Made by a program: the position numbers and the translations under genes. From the NCBI GenBank assembly GCA_031274985.1, contig JAISPK010000028.1, positions 1-6,010 on the forward strand: a stretch of DNA of 6,010 bases, given 5' to 3'. Positions 1 to 6,010 of the stretch are shown here, piece after piece (the first letter of the stretch is position 1; each line of letters begins with the position of its first letter). This DNA is from Coriobacteriales bacterium (GTDB lineage: Bacteria; Actinomycetota; Coriobacteriia; Coriobacteriales; UBA8131). A model generated the notes under the pieces. The model saw only the letters and a list, made by a program, of their open reading frames with translations, did no database searches and was not told where the DNA came from.

Positions 1-144
1 TATGCTTGGAAGCCGGTGTTGAAAATGTTGAAAAACAGGGAAGAATCAATAGCAGAGGCTTTGGATAAAGCTGAAAAAGCACGTGAAGAAGCATTGGTAT
101 TGGACAAACGAAATAAAGAATTTCTCAGACAGGAGATAACGTGA
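1..144 (+). CDS. Partial 3' end of an ATP synthase subunit b-like (AtpF) coiled-coil protein; identity tentative
   Basis: Frame +1 is open from the window edge and ends with TGA at 142-144, giving the last 47 residues of a protein whose start lies outside. It opens with YAWKPVLKML, followed by a highly charged helix (NREESIAEALDKAEKAREEA). This matches the pattern just after the membrane helix of F0F1 ATP synthase subunit b: aromatic-W-K-P-hydrophobic, then an NRE/DRE-type turn and a long Glu/Lys/Ala helix. A normal subunit b runs on for roughly another hundred residues, but here the frame ends after FLRQEIT. G+C is 54 of 140, well below the following gene, and AGA, AGG and ATA codons occur. 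The stop overlaps the ahcY GTG (GTGA, 141-144). It could be a truncated gene, an unrelated small coiled-coil protein, or the edge of a chimeric contig; the similarity is by eye only. Confidence 0.4.
   Translation, partial: YAWKPVLKMLKNREESIAEALDKAEKAREEALVLDKRNKEFLRQEIT
131..136 (+). promoter_or_regulatory. Shine-Dalgarno site for ahcY
   Basis: AGGAGA lies 4 bases before the GTG at 141, a good ribosome binding site that supports a GTG start. It lies inside the last codons of the upstream open frame, so if that frame is real and native, the two would be translationally coupled. Confidence 0.75.
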
Positions 145-1403
145 GTACTTACGAGATTAAAGACAGAGCCCTTGCTTTCCGTGGTGCGCAGAAGATTGCC
201 TGGGTACGTGATCATATGCCGCTGCTTCGTGCTATTGAAGAGCAGGTCACGGCGCTGCCACCGGAGGAGCGTCCTCTGGCCGGGGTCAGGATGACCGTCT
301 CCATCCATCTGGAGGCCAAAACGGCGTACCTCTGTCAGGTGCTGGCGCATGCCGGGGCAACCGTCTCAGCTACCGGCAGCAACGTGCTCTCCACCCAGGA
401 CGACGTTGCCGCTGCACTGGCAGCGAGTGGCATCAGCGTGTATGCCGTCCATGGTGTCTGTGATGAGGAGTATTACCGGCATATAGAGATGAGTCTCGAG
501 CACAAGCCCCATATCATCATTGACGACGGCGGGGATCTGGTGCACCTGCTCCACACCTCAAGGCCCGATCTGGCAACAGAGCTTTGGGGCGGCTGTGAGG
601 AAACCACAACCGGCGTGATCCGCCTCAAGGCACTGGAAGCCCAGGGTCTGCTCAAATTTGCTATGGTCGCCGTGAACGATGCCCGCATGAAGCATCTCTT
701 TGACAATCGCTATGGAACCGGTCAGAGCACCTGGGACTCGCTCATGCGCAACACCAACCTCATCGTTGCCTCAAAAACCGTGGTGGTTGCCGGATACGGC
801 TGGTGCGGACGCGGAATTGCCATGCGTGCGGCGGCACTCGGTGCCTCGGTCATTGTGACCGAAGTGGATGCCGTTAAGGCAATTGAGGCGCGCATGGATG
901 GCCATGCCGTCATGACGATGGCCAAGGCTGCACCCAGAGGCAACATCTTTATCACCGCTACCGGCTGTAAGGATGTCATCACCACCGAGCATATGCTGCT
1001 GATGGCCGATAACGCGCTGCTCTGCAACGCCGGGCATTTTAATGTTGAGGTGGATGTTGCTGGATTGGCCGCTCTGGCCACCTCACATCATGAGGCGCGA
1101 ACCAATATCGAGGCCTTCGTGCTGCCCAACGGCAACCGAATCAACCTTGTGGCCGAAGGTAAGCTGGTGAATATCGCCGCTGCAGACGGCCACCCGGCCG
1201 AGATCATGGACCTGAGTTTTGCGGTGCAGTATCACTCGGTGTTGTACCTTCTGGAGCACCACAGCGCACTTGAGCATAAGGTCTACGATGTGTCGGCCGA
1301 AATCGATGAGCGCATATCAAAAGAAGTCCTGGCAGCCTGGGGCATCACCATTGATGAGCTCACCCCCAAACAGGCGGACTATCTGGTTAGCTGGCAATGG
1401 TAA
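141..1403 (+). CDS. ahcY: S-adenosylhomocysteine hydrolase (adenosylhomocysteinase), short archaeal/Thermotoga-like form
   Basis: This cytosolic NAD-dependent enzyme reversibly splits S-adenosylhomocysteine into adenosine and homocysteine, relieving product inhibition of methyltransferases. The 420 residues are complete. The substrate domain shows SIHLEAKTA (54-62, with H56), the DDGGDL loop (128-133) and EETTTG (153-158). The catalytic block VNDARMKHLFDN gives K184, D188 and N189. By alignment from memory, H56, D129, E154, K184 and D188 match human H55, D131, E156, K186 and D190. The NAD Rossmann loop is GYGWCGRG (218-225). The C-terminus ends YLVSWQW and lacks the Lys/Tyr tail of the longer eukaryotic and proteobacterial enzymes. 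YGTGQS (191-196) stands where the human enzyme has YGCRES, as in the short type. The GTG start is supported by AGGAGA just upstream and by the usual N-terminal pattern (YEIKD...HMP). The last 17 bases overlap murG tail to tail. No SAM-cycle neighbour or riboswitch is visible. Confidence 0.97.
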   Translation: MSTYEIKDRALAFRGAQKIAWVRDHMPLLRAIEEQVTALPPEERPLAGVRMTVSIHLEAKTAYLCQVLAHAGATVSATGSNVLSTQDDVAAALAASGISVYAVHGVCDEEYYRHIEMSLEHKPHIIIDDGGDLVHLLHTSRPDLATELWGGCEETTTGVIRLKALEAQGLLKFAMVAVNDARMKHLFDNRYGTGQSTWDSLMRNTNLIVASKTVVVAGYGWCGRGIAMRAAALGASVIVTEVDAVKAIEARMDGHAVMTMAKAAPRGNIFITATGCKDVITTEHMLLMADNALLCNAGHFNVEVDVAGLAALATSHHEARTNIEAFVLPNGNRINLVAEGKLVNIAAADGHPAEIMDLSFAVQYHSVLYLLEHHSALEHKVYDVSAEIDERISKEVLAAWGITIDELTPKQADYLVSWQW

Positions 1404-2544
1404 GGAGCAGTTCTGCCACCTGAGTTGCCGCATCCCCGTGACTGACCGTTTGCGCAGCTTTGAGCATGCTCTGGTAACAAGCGGGGTCGTCGATTAAGTC
1501 CAAAAGAGCCCTTGAGAATTGCTCGCCATCCAAATTGCTGTCCAATACCATCTGAGCAGCACCGACTTTGACGAGGGATTCAGCGTTTTTGCGTTGATGG
1601 TCAGCTGTAGCATAGGGAAAGGGTATGAGGAGTGCCGGCTTAGCCGCTACGGCCAGCTCTGCCAGCGAAGAAGCACCGGCGCGGGACACAACGATGTCGG
1701 CAGCAGCAAAGGCAGCCGGCATCTGATCGCAATAACCCAGAAGGTGCCAGCGTGAGGATAGTTCTTCCCGGGCGCCTGCCCCTCGGTCATCCTGCCCTAG
1801 CACTTGTTGCAAGGCAGCCTCAGTGTTTTCTAATTCTTTGAGTCCGGTGAGTTGCAGTACGCACAGCTTTGGGCGCTTTAACAGCTGCGGCGCCAGTTTT
1901 GCTACGGCCTGATTGAGGTGCCGCGCGCCCTGCGAGCCGCCAAAGACCAACAGCACCTGGTTGTCATCTTCCCAGCCGCTCTGTTGTCTGAACTCACGGC
2001 GAAGTTTGCTGGCCTTTTCAGGGTCAAGCAGCGCTGAGAACTCCGGGCGCACCGGGTTACCGGTTATCTTAACCCTCTCACGTACGTCAACCGACAGTCC
2101 TTCAAGAGCGGCCTCATAGCTCAGCGCAATGACGTCGGCATGCTTGCTCAGATGCTTGTTGCTCCAGCCCATATGCGAATTTTGCTCATGGATGAGGAGC
2201 GGGATGCCCAGCTGCACTGCAGCGCGCCCAACCGGCACGGAGACATAGCCTCCAAAGGCGGCCACTGCCTGGGCCTGAACCTCGGTGAGCCAGCGACGTG
2301 CCGCCGTGGTTGAGCGGGCGAGCAGCAGACTTGAAGTGAGGAGGGTCCAGGGTTTTTGTCGGTTGAAGCCCCTGGCATCAAATGCCCGGTATTGCAAACC
2401 TGCACTTTGCGCCAGATGCTTTTCCATGCCGCCCGTACTGCCGGCAAAAATGACCTCTTTGTCGAGTCGCTCCAACTCAGCAGCAACAGCTAAGGCCGGG
2501 TTGATATGGCCTGCCGTACCGCCGGAGGTAACGATAAAACTCAT
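1387..2544 (-). CDS. murG: UDP-GlcNAc:undecaprenyl-PP-MurNAc-pentapeptide GlcNAc transferase MurG
   Basis: MurG is a peripheral GT-B glycosyltransferase on the cytoplasmic face of the membrane. It adds GlcNAc from UDP-GlcNAc to lipid I, making lipid II. The 385-residue protein is full length. Visible motifs: the N-terminal glycine loop GGTAGHINPALA (8-19, H13 in the usual catalytic-His position), a second loop GSTGG (35-39), GGYVSVP (98-104), HEQN (119-122), GNPVR (162-166), the start of the C-terminal Rossmann domain GGSQGARHLN (202-211), SRAGASSLAEL (287-297) and the nucleotide-sugar block PFPYATADHQRKNA (308-321). The ATG overlaps the ftsW stop as ATGA (2541-2544), and a strong GGAGGA sits 8 bases upstream. 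It is the last gene of the murD-ftsW-murG run. The usual next gene, murC, is absent; ahcY faces it and the two 3' ends overlap over 1387-1403. Confidence 0.97.
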   Translation of the reverse strand: MSFIVTSGGTAGHINPALAVAAELERLDKEVIFAGSTGGMEKHLAQSAGLQYRAFDARGFNRQKPWTLLTSSLLLARSTTAARRWLTEVQAQAVAAFGGYVSVPVGRAAVQLGIPLLIHEQNSHMGWSNKHLSKHADVIALSYEAALEGLSVDVRERVKITGNPVRPEFSALLDPEKASKLRREFRQQSGWEDDNQVLLVFGGSQGARHLNQAVAKLAPQLLKRPKLCVLQLTGLKELENTEAALQQVLGQDDRGAGAREELSSRWHLLGYCDQMPAAFAAADIVVSRAGASSLAELAVAAKPALLIPFPYATADHQRKNAESLVKVGAAQMVLDSNLDGEQFSRALLDLIDDPACYQSMLKAAQTVSHGDAATQVAELLLTIAS

Positions 2545-4115
2545 GCCGATTTTCCTCCACTTTGGCGTACGCGGTTGCGTCGCAGTGAACTCATTGAGAG
2601 CGGGGCATCACCATGCCGAAAAGCAGGCGCATCAGTGTGCCGGCGAGAGAGTTCGTCTGAGTGACGAGGTAGACGCTTCTTAGAGAGCTCCTCGTGTTGC
2701 CGCGAGACCCTATCAGCTCTCCCGCGGGAGATGGGAACGATCTTATCCGCAGGCACAGGTCTGGCGGGAGCATTCCTGCTCGAAGGGGGAGGCATTGCCG
2801 GGCGCTGTCTTCTCTGAGGTTGCGGTTGCTGCTGGCGAGGCATGAGCGCTTCTACCAATGCCGCGGGGTTGGGCAGCCAGGAGAGAACGGAATCTCCCAC
2901 GCCTGCCAGCGAATTGCGTTGTCTGCCGCCACTCACCACGGTAAACTGTTCGCGCCTGAAATCGTGGATGTTAGCCTGTCTGGACTGCAGCGATACCGAG
3001 AGTATCAGCCCAACAAGGATCATAGTAGAGATGATTGAAGAGCCGCCGGCACTGAAGAAGGGCAGCGGCTTACCGGTAGTAGGTATGGCACCGAGCACAC
3101 AGAGCATGTTGAGAAACGCCTGCAACCCTATGATCACGCCGGAGGTGCCGGCAATCATGCGGCCGAGGATATCAGGGGCATCACGGGCAATTCTGAGCGC
3201 CATAAACACGAGACCGATAAAGAGCAGCACAATGATGAGCGCCCCAACCAGCCCCAGTTCTTCGCCTACGATGGCAAAGAGGAAGTCATTCTCGCTTTGG
3301 GGCAGCCAATTGAATTTTTGACGGGAGAGGCCAAGGCCTACGCCAAAGACACCGCCTCCGCCAAAGGCATAGTAAGAGTTGAGCAGCTGATAGCCACCAG
3401 CCTGTGGGTCTGACCAGGGGTCAAGCCACGAAGATATGCGATTCTGGCGAAACCCGGAGCCGAAGATTGCAATGGCTGCCAGCACCACCAAAGCCACCGC
3501 AAGAATGGCCACCACGCGCTTGGGCACACCGCCAAACCAGAGCACCGCCAAAATACCCATTATCGCAATGATGGTAGTACCCAGATCAGGCTCAATGACA
3601 ATGAGGCCGATGGGAATAGCGCAGGATATGATCATTACCACGATGAGTGAGCGAGAATAGCCGTTGATTCTGCAACGGTCCACCAGATGCGCGAGCACCA
3701 TAATGAGGGCAATCTTGGTGAACTCACTCGGTTGGAGGGTCGTGAAACCCAGATCGATCCAGCGTCGGGCCCCCAGGGCGTCATTGCCCCCCACCAAAAC
3801 CAGCGCCAACAGCGGAATGGTGACCAAAAGCGCAATAGAGCAGAGGGTCAGAGTGTATTTTGAGTAGGGGAAAAAGGCGATGAACAGGGCAATAACAATA
3901 CCAACTGCCACCATGATCGTCTGTTTTAAGAAGATTGCGGTGTAGTCGCCGGAGATGTTGTAGCTGTAGACACTGGATGCGCTGTAGAGCATGACCAGCC
4001 CAAAGACGAGCAAAACGGCCACGATGGCAAGAAAGCCCATGCGAGCCCCCAAAACCGTGGAGGCAACGCCCTGATTGCGTGCAACAGAGGTGCCTGTGGC
4101 TTTGCGGCTGCTCAT
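2541..4115 (-). CDS. ftsW: Septal peptidoglycan glycosyltransferase FtsW (SEDS family) with long basic C-terminal tail
   Basis: FtsW is an integral membrane SEDS polymerase that links lipid II into glycan strands at the division septum with a partner class B PBP. The hydrophobic core covers roughly residues 26-377 and fits about ten membrane helices. Family signatures: LYSASS (43-48), GARRWI (115-120), LQPSEFTK (127-134), EPDLGTT (175-181), the extracellular block around SSWLDPW and GGYQLLNSYYAFGGGG (228-255), SENDFLFAIVGEELG (274-288) and PTTGKPLPFFSAGGSS (345-360). D277 falls where E. coli FtsW has its essential Asp (D297, from memory). These point to FtsW rather than RodA, as does the position between murD and murG. 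Residues 378-524 are a hydrophilic tail rich in Arg, Pro, Gln and His, much longer than the short E. coli tail. The start overlaps the murD stop as ATGA (4112-4115), with only a weak GAGCAGG upstream, so coupling to murD is likely. Confidence 0.96.
   Translation of the reverse strand: MSSRKATGTSVARNQGVASTVLGARMGFLAIVAVLLVFGLVMLYSASSVYSYNISGDYTAIFLKQTIMVAVGIVIALFIAFFPYSKYTLTLCSIALLVTIPLLALVLVGGNDALGARRWIDLGFTTLQPSEFTKIALIMVLAHLVDRCRINGYSRSLIVVMIISCAIPIGLIVIEPDLGTTIIAIMGILAVLWFGGVPKRVVAILAVALVVLAAIAIFGSGFRQNRISSWLDPWSDPQAGGYQLLNSYYAFGGGGVFGVGLGLSRQKFNWLPQSENDFLFAIVGEELGLVGALIIVLLFIGLVFMALRIARDAPDILGRMIAGTSGVIIGLQAFLNMLCVLGAIPTTGKPLPFFSAGGSSIISTMILVGLILSVSLQSRQANIHDFRREQFTVVSGGRQRNSLAGVGDSVLSWLPNPAALVEALMPRQQQPQPQRRQRPAMPPPSSRNAPARPVPADKIVPISRGRADRVSRQHEELSKKRLPRHSDELSRRHTDAPAFRHGDAPLSMSSLRRNRVRQSGGKSA
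2553..2558 (-). promoter_or_regulatory. Shine-Dalgarno site for murG, inside the end of ftsW
   Basis: On the minus strand GGAGGA lies 8 bases before the murG ATG, within the codons for the last residues of FtsW (SGGKSA). It is the strongest ribosome binding site in the operon and lets murG be initiated independently as well as by coupling. Confidence 0.75.
2595..2666 (-). repeat. Three tandem octapeptide units in the FtsW tail (RHxD repeat)
   Basis: FtsW residues 484-491, 492-499 and 500-507 read RHSDELSR, RHTDAPAF and RHGDAPLS: three adjacent 24-base units sharing R-H-x-D at positions 1-4. The last two also share DAP. At DNA level, gcatca followed three bases later by tgccg recurs exactly 24 bases apart (2605 and 2629). 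A related RQHEELSK lies at 472-479 but is out of phase. This suggests expansion by local duplication inside a disordered tail; a function is unknown. Confidence 0.6.
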
Positions 4116-5569
4116 GACTGCCTGCTCTTGAATTGGGAAATATACTGCTTGAACTGCTCGCCACGCGCCTCGAAAGAATCAAACTCATCAAAGGAAGCGC
4201 AGGCCGGGGAGAGCAGGATGGTGTCTCCTGCCTCGGCAAGTTCAAAGGCTGCCTTAAAAGCCTCCTCAAAGGTCTTAACTTGAATCGATGGCACACGGGC
4301 ACTTAACACCGCGTGGAATCTCCCGCCCGCCTCGCCATAACAAACGGCATCGCGGCACGAGCCCTCGCAGGCTTGCGCAAGATCGTCAAGATCGGTGCCC
4401 TTGTCAAGGCCGCCAAACAAGGCTATAACACTTGCTTCCTGCCCGTCATCGGTAAAGGTCGCCAGTGCTTTGAGAGCAGCATCGATATTGGTTGCCTTGG
4501 AATCGTTGATAAACGAAATACCCTCGACCTCGCCACAGGGTTCAAAACGATGGGGGAGCGGAAAGAAGCTTGCCAGCCCGGCATTGAGCTCTTCTCTCGT
4601 TGCGCCCACCTCTGCTACTGCCGCTGCTGATGCAAGGGCGTTGGAGAGGTTGTGCTGCCCCTTGATACGAAGCTCATCGCTCCTCAGTAGGCGATAGACA
4701 CCGTTTTCGCGCTCAAGGATGAGAGCATCGGTTGCAGGGTCAACGTAGGCAAGTTCCTGAGCTTGCTGAGGTTTGTTTGTCTGCAGGCTTTCGGCCGTGC
4801 CAACGTAAACGACCCGCTTGCCTTGGCGGGTCAGTTCATCGGCAATAGCTCTGGTTGCCTGCTGGGTCACGTCGATAATGGCCGGGGCACTCGAGGCAAG
4901 GTTTGCAAAGATACGCTGCTTGTCAGCGCAATAACTCTCAAAGCTGCCGTGCCAACTCATATGATCCGGGGTGATATTCAAAAGCACCGCAGCATCCGGA
5001 GCAAAGTGTACGGTGGAGTGAAGTTGATAAGAAGAGAGCTCGGCAACCAGCCAGTCTTCCGGCTCACGCGAGGCCACAACCTCTATGCAGGGGGTGCCGA
5101 TATTGCCCGCTGCCCAGGCGGTTTTGCCTGCGGCCTCCAAGAGGGAGGTTATGAGTTCGGTGACCGTGGTTTTGCCATTGGTGCCGGTGACGGCAATCCA
5201 TTTTTCCGGCGAAATGCGCCAGGCCAGTTCGGGCTCACTGATGACTTCCCCGGCGGCTTCAAGCGCACTTTGGTAGAGAGGGCTGTGCGGAGGGATCCCC
5301 GGGCTTGCCACTGCAATATCAAAGTGTCCACCAACGGTGGTCTCGCCGCTTTTTACCACGAAGGAGTCGGGTAGATTCTGAAGAAAGGTGTTGCTCTCTT
5401 GCCCGGCCGCACCGGGATAGATGGTGAGCGAGTTAAGATAGTTTGGATGCCCCAGGAAAAACTCAAACACCGCCCGGCCGGTAACTCCCAGACCAAGCAG
5501 GCATACGTCGCCAAAAAAAGGTGTTTCACGAGTGGCGCGTGCTGTGTTTAAAGTCTTGTGTGCGCTCAT
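4112..5569 (-). CDS. murD: UDP-N-acetylmuramoyl-L-alanine:D-glutamate ligase MurD
   Basis: MurD is a cytoplasmic ATP-dependent ligase that adds D-Glu to UDP-MurNAc-L-Ala, the second step of the Mur ligase series. All three domains are present in 485 residues. The N-terminal Rossmann domain has LGLGVTG (25-31) and ASPGIP (88-93). The central ATPase has the P-loop GTNGKTT (129-135), ELSSYQL (177-183), NITPDH (198-203) and YCADKQRIF (213-221), where K217 is in the position of the carbamylated lysine. The C-terminal domain shows GQHNLSNALAS (304-314), LPHRFEP (338-344), NDSKATN (355-361), GGLDKGTD (386-393) and SPACASFDEFDSFEARGEQF (454-473). SPACASFDxF together with the N-terminal GLGxTG separates it from MurC, MurE and MurF. 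The ATG at 5569 is the only usable start: there is no in-frame ATG or GTG upstream before a stop, and none downstream before the Rossmann strand. No Shine-Dalgarno precedes it, and a TATACT box sits 6 bases away, suggesting a leaderless mRNA. Confidence 0.98.
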   Translation of the reverse strand: MSAHKTLNTARATRETPFFGDVCLLGLGVTGRAVFEFFLGHPNYLNSLTIYPGAAGQESNTFLQNLPDSFVVKSGETTVGGHFDIAVASPGIPPHSPLYQSALEAAGEVISEPELAWRISPEKWIAVTGTNGKTTVTELITSLLEAAGKTAWAAGNIGTPCIEVVASREPEDWLVAELSSYQLHSTVHFAPDAAVLLNITPDHMSWHGSFESYCADKQRIFANLASSAPAIIDVTQQATRAIADELTRQGKRVVYVGTAESLQTNKPQQAQELAYVDPATDALILERENGVYRLLRSDELRIKGQHNLSNALASAAAVAEVGATREELNAGLASFFPLPHRFEPCGEVEGISFINDSKATNIDAALKALATFTDDGQEASVIALFGGLDKGTDLDDLAQACEGSCRDAVCYGEAGGRFHAVLSARVPSIQVKTFEEAFKAAFELAEAGDTILLSPACASFDEFDSFEARGEQFKQYISQFKSRQS

Positions 5570-5575
5570 GCGATA

Positions 5576-5602
5576 AGTATACCCGATAAAGTGTCCTGTA
5601 AA
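5576..5602 (-). promoter_or_regulatory. Predicted murD promoter giving a leaderless transcript
   Basis: On the minus strand TATACT (5581-5576) matches the -10 consensus at 5 of 6 bases, and TTTACA (5602-5597) matches the -35 consensus at 5 of 6, with a 15-base spacer, slightly short. Exactly 6 bases (TATCGC) lie between the -10 box and the murD ATG, so normal spacing puts +1 on the A of ATG. With no ribosome binding site there, a leaderless murD-ftsW-murG mRNA is the simplest reading. It is a sequence prediction only. Confidence 0.6.
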
Positions 5603-5675
5603 GTAGCAGGTTTAGAGATTAGTCTGGTAAATCTTGCCCTCAATTGAGCCGGTACCAGTTCTGCCCCCTGTTTTG

Positions 5676-6010
5676 TCAAACACGCTTGAAGAGCCGCTTA
5701 ACGGTGCCAAAGAGCAGGTCTATCTCCTGCACCCGCAGCAGTTTATAGAGCGCGAGGATAACCGCCAGGCCCACGCCTCCGTACAGCGCCACCATGGCAA
5801 GGCCGCCCAAGGGCCCGCTCCAGTGGGGGAGCAGAGGCAAGGCCAGCCACAGCAGCCCTATCACTACCAGCGTAGCTACCAGCGCCTTAAGCGCACTCAT
5901 GAGAGTTGCGCGCGCTCCAACCTCTCCCACGAAGCGACGCAGCACCACCAGCAACACCACCACCGTAACCGCATAGTAGACGAGGTCAGCCACACAGATA
6001 CCAACGAGCC
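5676..6010 (-). CDS. murJ: C-terminal part of MurJ-type lipid II flippase (partial, cut by window edge)
   Basis: The frame is open through the right edge; codons before the GTG at 5993 read LVGIC and stay in frame, so that GTG is an internal Val and the true start is outside. About 110 residues and a TGA (5678-5676) are visible. They form three hydrophobic segments: VYYAVTVVVLLVVL, then ALKALVATLVVIGLLWLALPLL, then LAMVALYGGVGLAVILALYKLL. A short amphipathic basic end follows (RVQEIDLLFGTVKRLFKRV). This fits the last helices and tail of MurJ/MviN-type MOP flippases, which move lipid II across the membrane, and the neighbouring cell-wall genes agree. No catalytic signature lies in this part, so another MOP-family polysaccharide flippase is possible. 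It ends 106 bases before murD on the same strand, and no clear terminator hairpin with a U-run follows it, so read-through into murD is possible. Confidence 0.75.
   Translation of the reverse strand, partial: LVGICVADLVYYAVTVVVLLVVLRRFVGEVGARATLMSALKALVATLVVIGLLWLALPLLPHWSGPLGGLAMVALYGGVGLAVILALYKLLRVQEIDLLFGTVKRLFKRV

Noticed and set aside
1..140. SAH riboswitch or promoter upstream of ahcY
   Set aside because: The stretch is an open coding-like frame up to the start codon. I could not find riboswitch-like paired elements or a convincing -10/-35 pair next to the GTG.
1390..1430. Possible hairpin GGCAA...TTGCC after ahcY as a terminator
   Set aside because: A 5-base stem with a loop of about 25 bases and no trailing T-run is too weak to call.
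2285..2683. 132-codon plus-strand open frame across the ftsW/murG junction
   Set aside because: It is antisense to both genes and its composition (Arg, Ala, Ser, Pro) is that of a shadow frame; no ribosome site or family pattern was seen.
4763..5374. 203-codon plus-strand open frame opposite murD
   Set aside because: It lies entirely antisense to a fully motif-supported MurD, shows no recognisable protein pattern, and such mirror frames are expected in GC-rich genes.
5639..5656. Palindromes CTCAATTGAG (5639-5648) and GGTACC (5651-5656) in the murJ-murD spacer as an operator or terminator
   Set aside because: They are short, have no extended stems (flanking bases do not pair), no U-run follows, and such palindromes occur by chance. 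A regulator site is not excluded but not supported.
5676..5993. Reading the murJ fragment as a complete 105-residue membrane protein starting at GTG 5993
   Set aside because: The frame stays open to the window edge with LVGIC before the GTG, and the first helix fits an internal flippase helix better than a start.

Overview
The window reads as ordinary bacterial chromosome. It has a peptidoglycan and division cluster on the minus strand (murJ tail, murD, ftsW, murG; about 6010 down to 1387) and one convergent plus-strand gene, S-adenosylhomocysteine hydrolase (ahcY, 141-1403). The genes are moderately GC-rich: sampled lines inside ahcY are 58-63% G+C. FtsW carries a long basic C-terminal tail, and murD appears to have a leaderless promoter. 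Both traits are common in high-GC Gram-positive bacteria, so I lean weakly towards Actinomycetota, perhaps a Coriobacteriia-like lineage. That is an inference from sequence style, not a proven assignment.

Layout: (a) 1-144 is an AT-rich stretch (54 of 140 bases are G or C) with an open frame from the left edge. It encodes a charged helix resembling the region just after the membrane helix of ATP synthase subunit b, and it stops in a 4-base overlap with ahcY. (b) 141-1403 is ahcY, complete, of the short archaeal/Thermotoga-like type. (c) 1387-2544 murG, 2541-4115 ftsW and 4112-5569 murD form a tight minus-strand operon joined by ATGA overlaps. (d) 5570-5675 is the murJ-murD spacer with a promoter whose predicted start falls on the murD ATG. 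(e) 5676-6010 is the C-terminal end of a MurJ-type lipid II flippase, cut by the window edge.

MurD adds D-glutamate to UDP-MurNAc-L-Ala in the cytoplasm. MurG later completes lipid II on the inner face of the membrane. MurJ-type proteins flip lipid II, and FtsW polymerises it at the division septum. AhcY belongs to a separate process, clearing S-adenosylhomocysteine from the methylation cycle; its position here looks like simple adjacency.

I found no previously undescribed system. The points most worth a second look are the composition break and AtpF-like fragment at the left edge, the leaderless murD promoter, the FtsW tail with an octapeptide repeat, and the convergent murG/ahcY overlap without an evident terminator.
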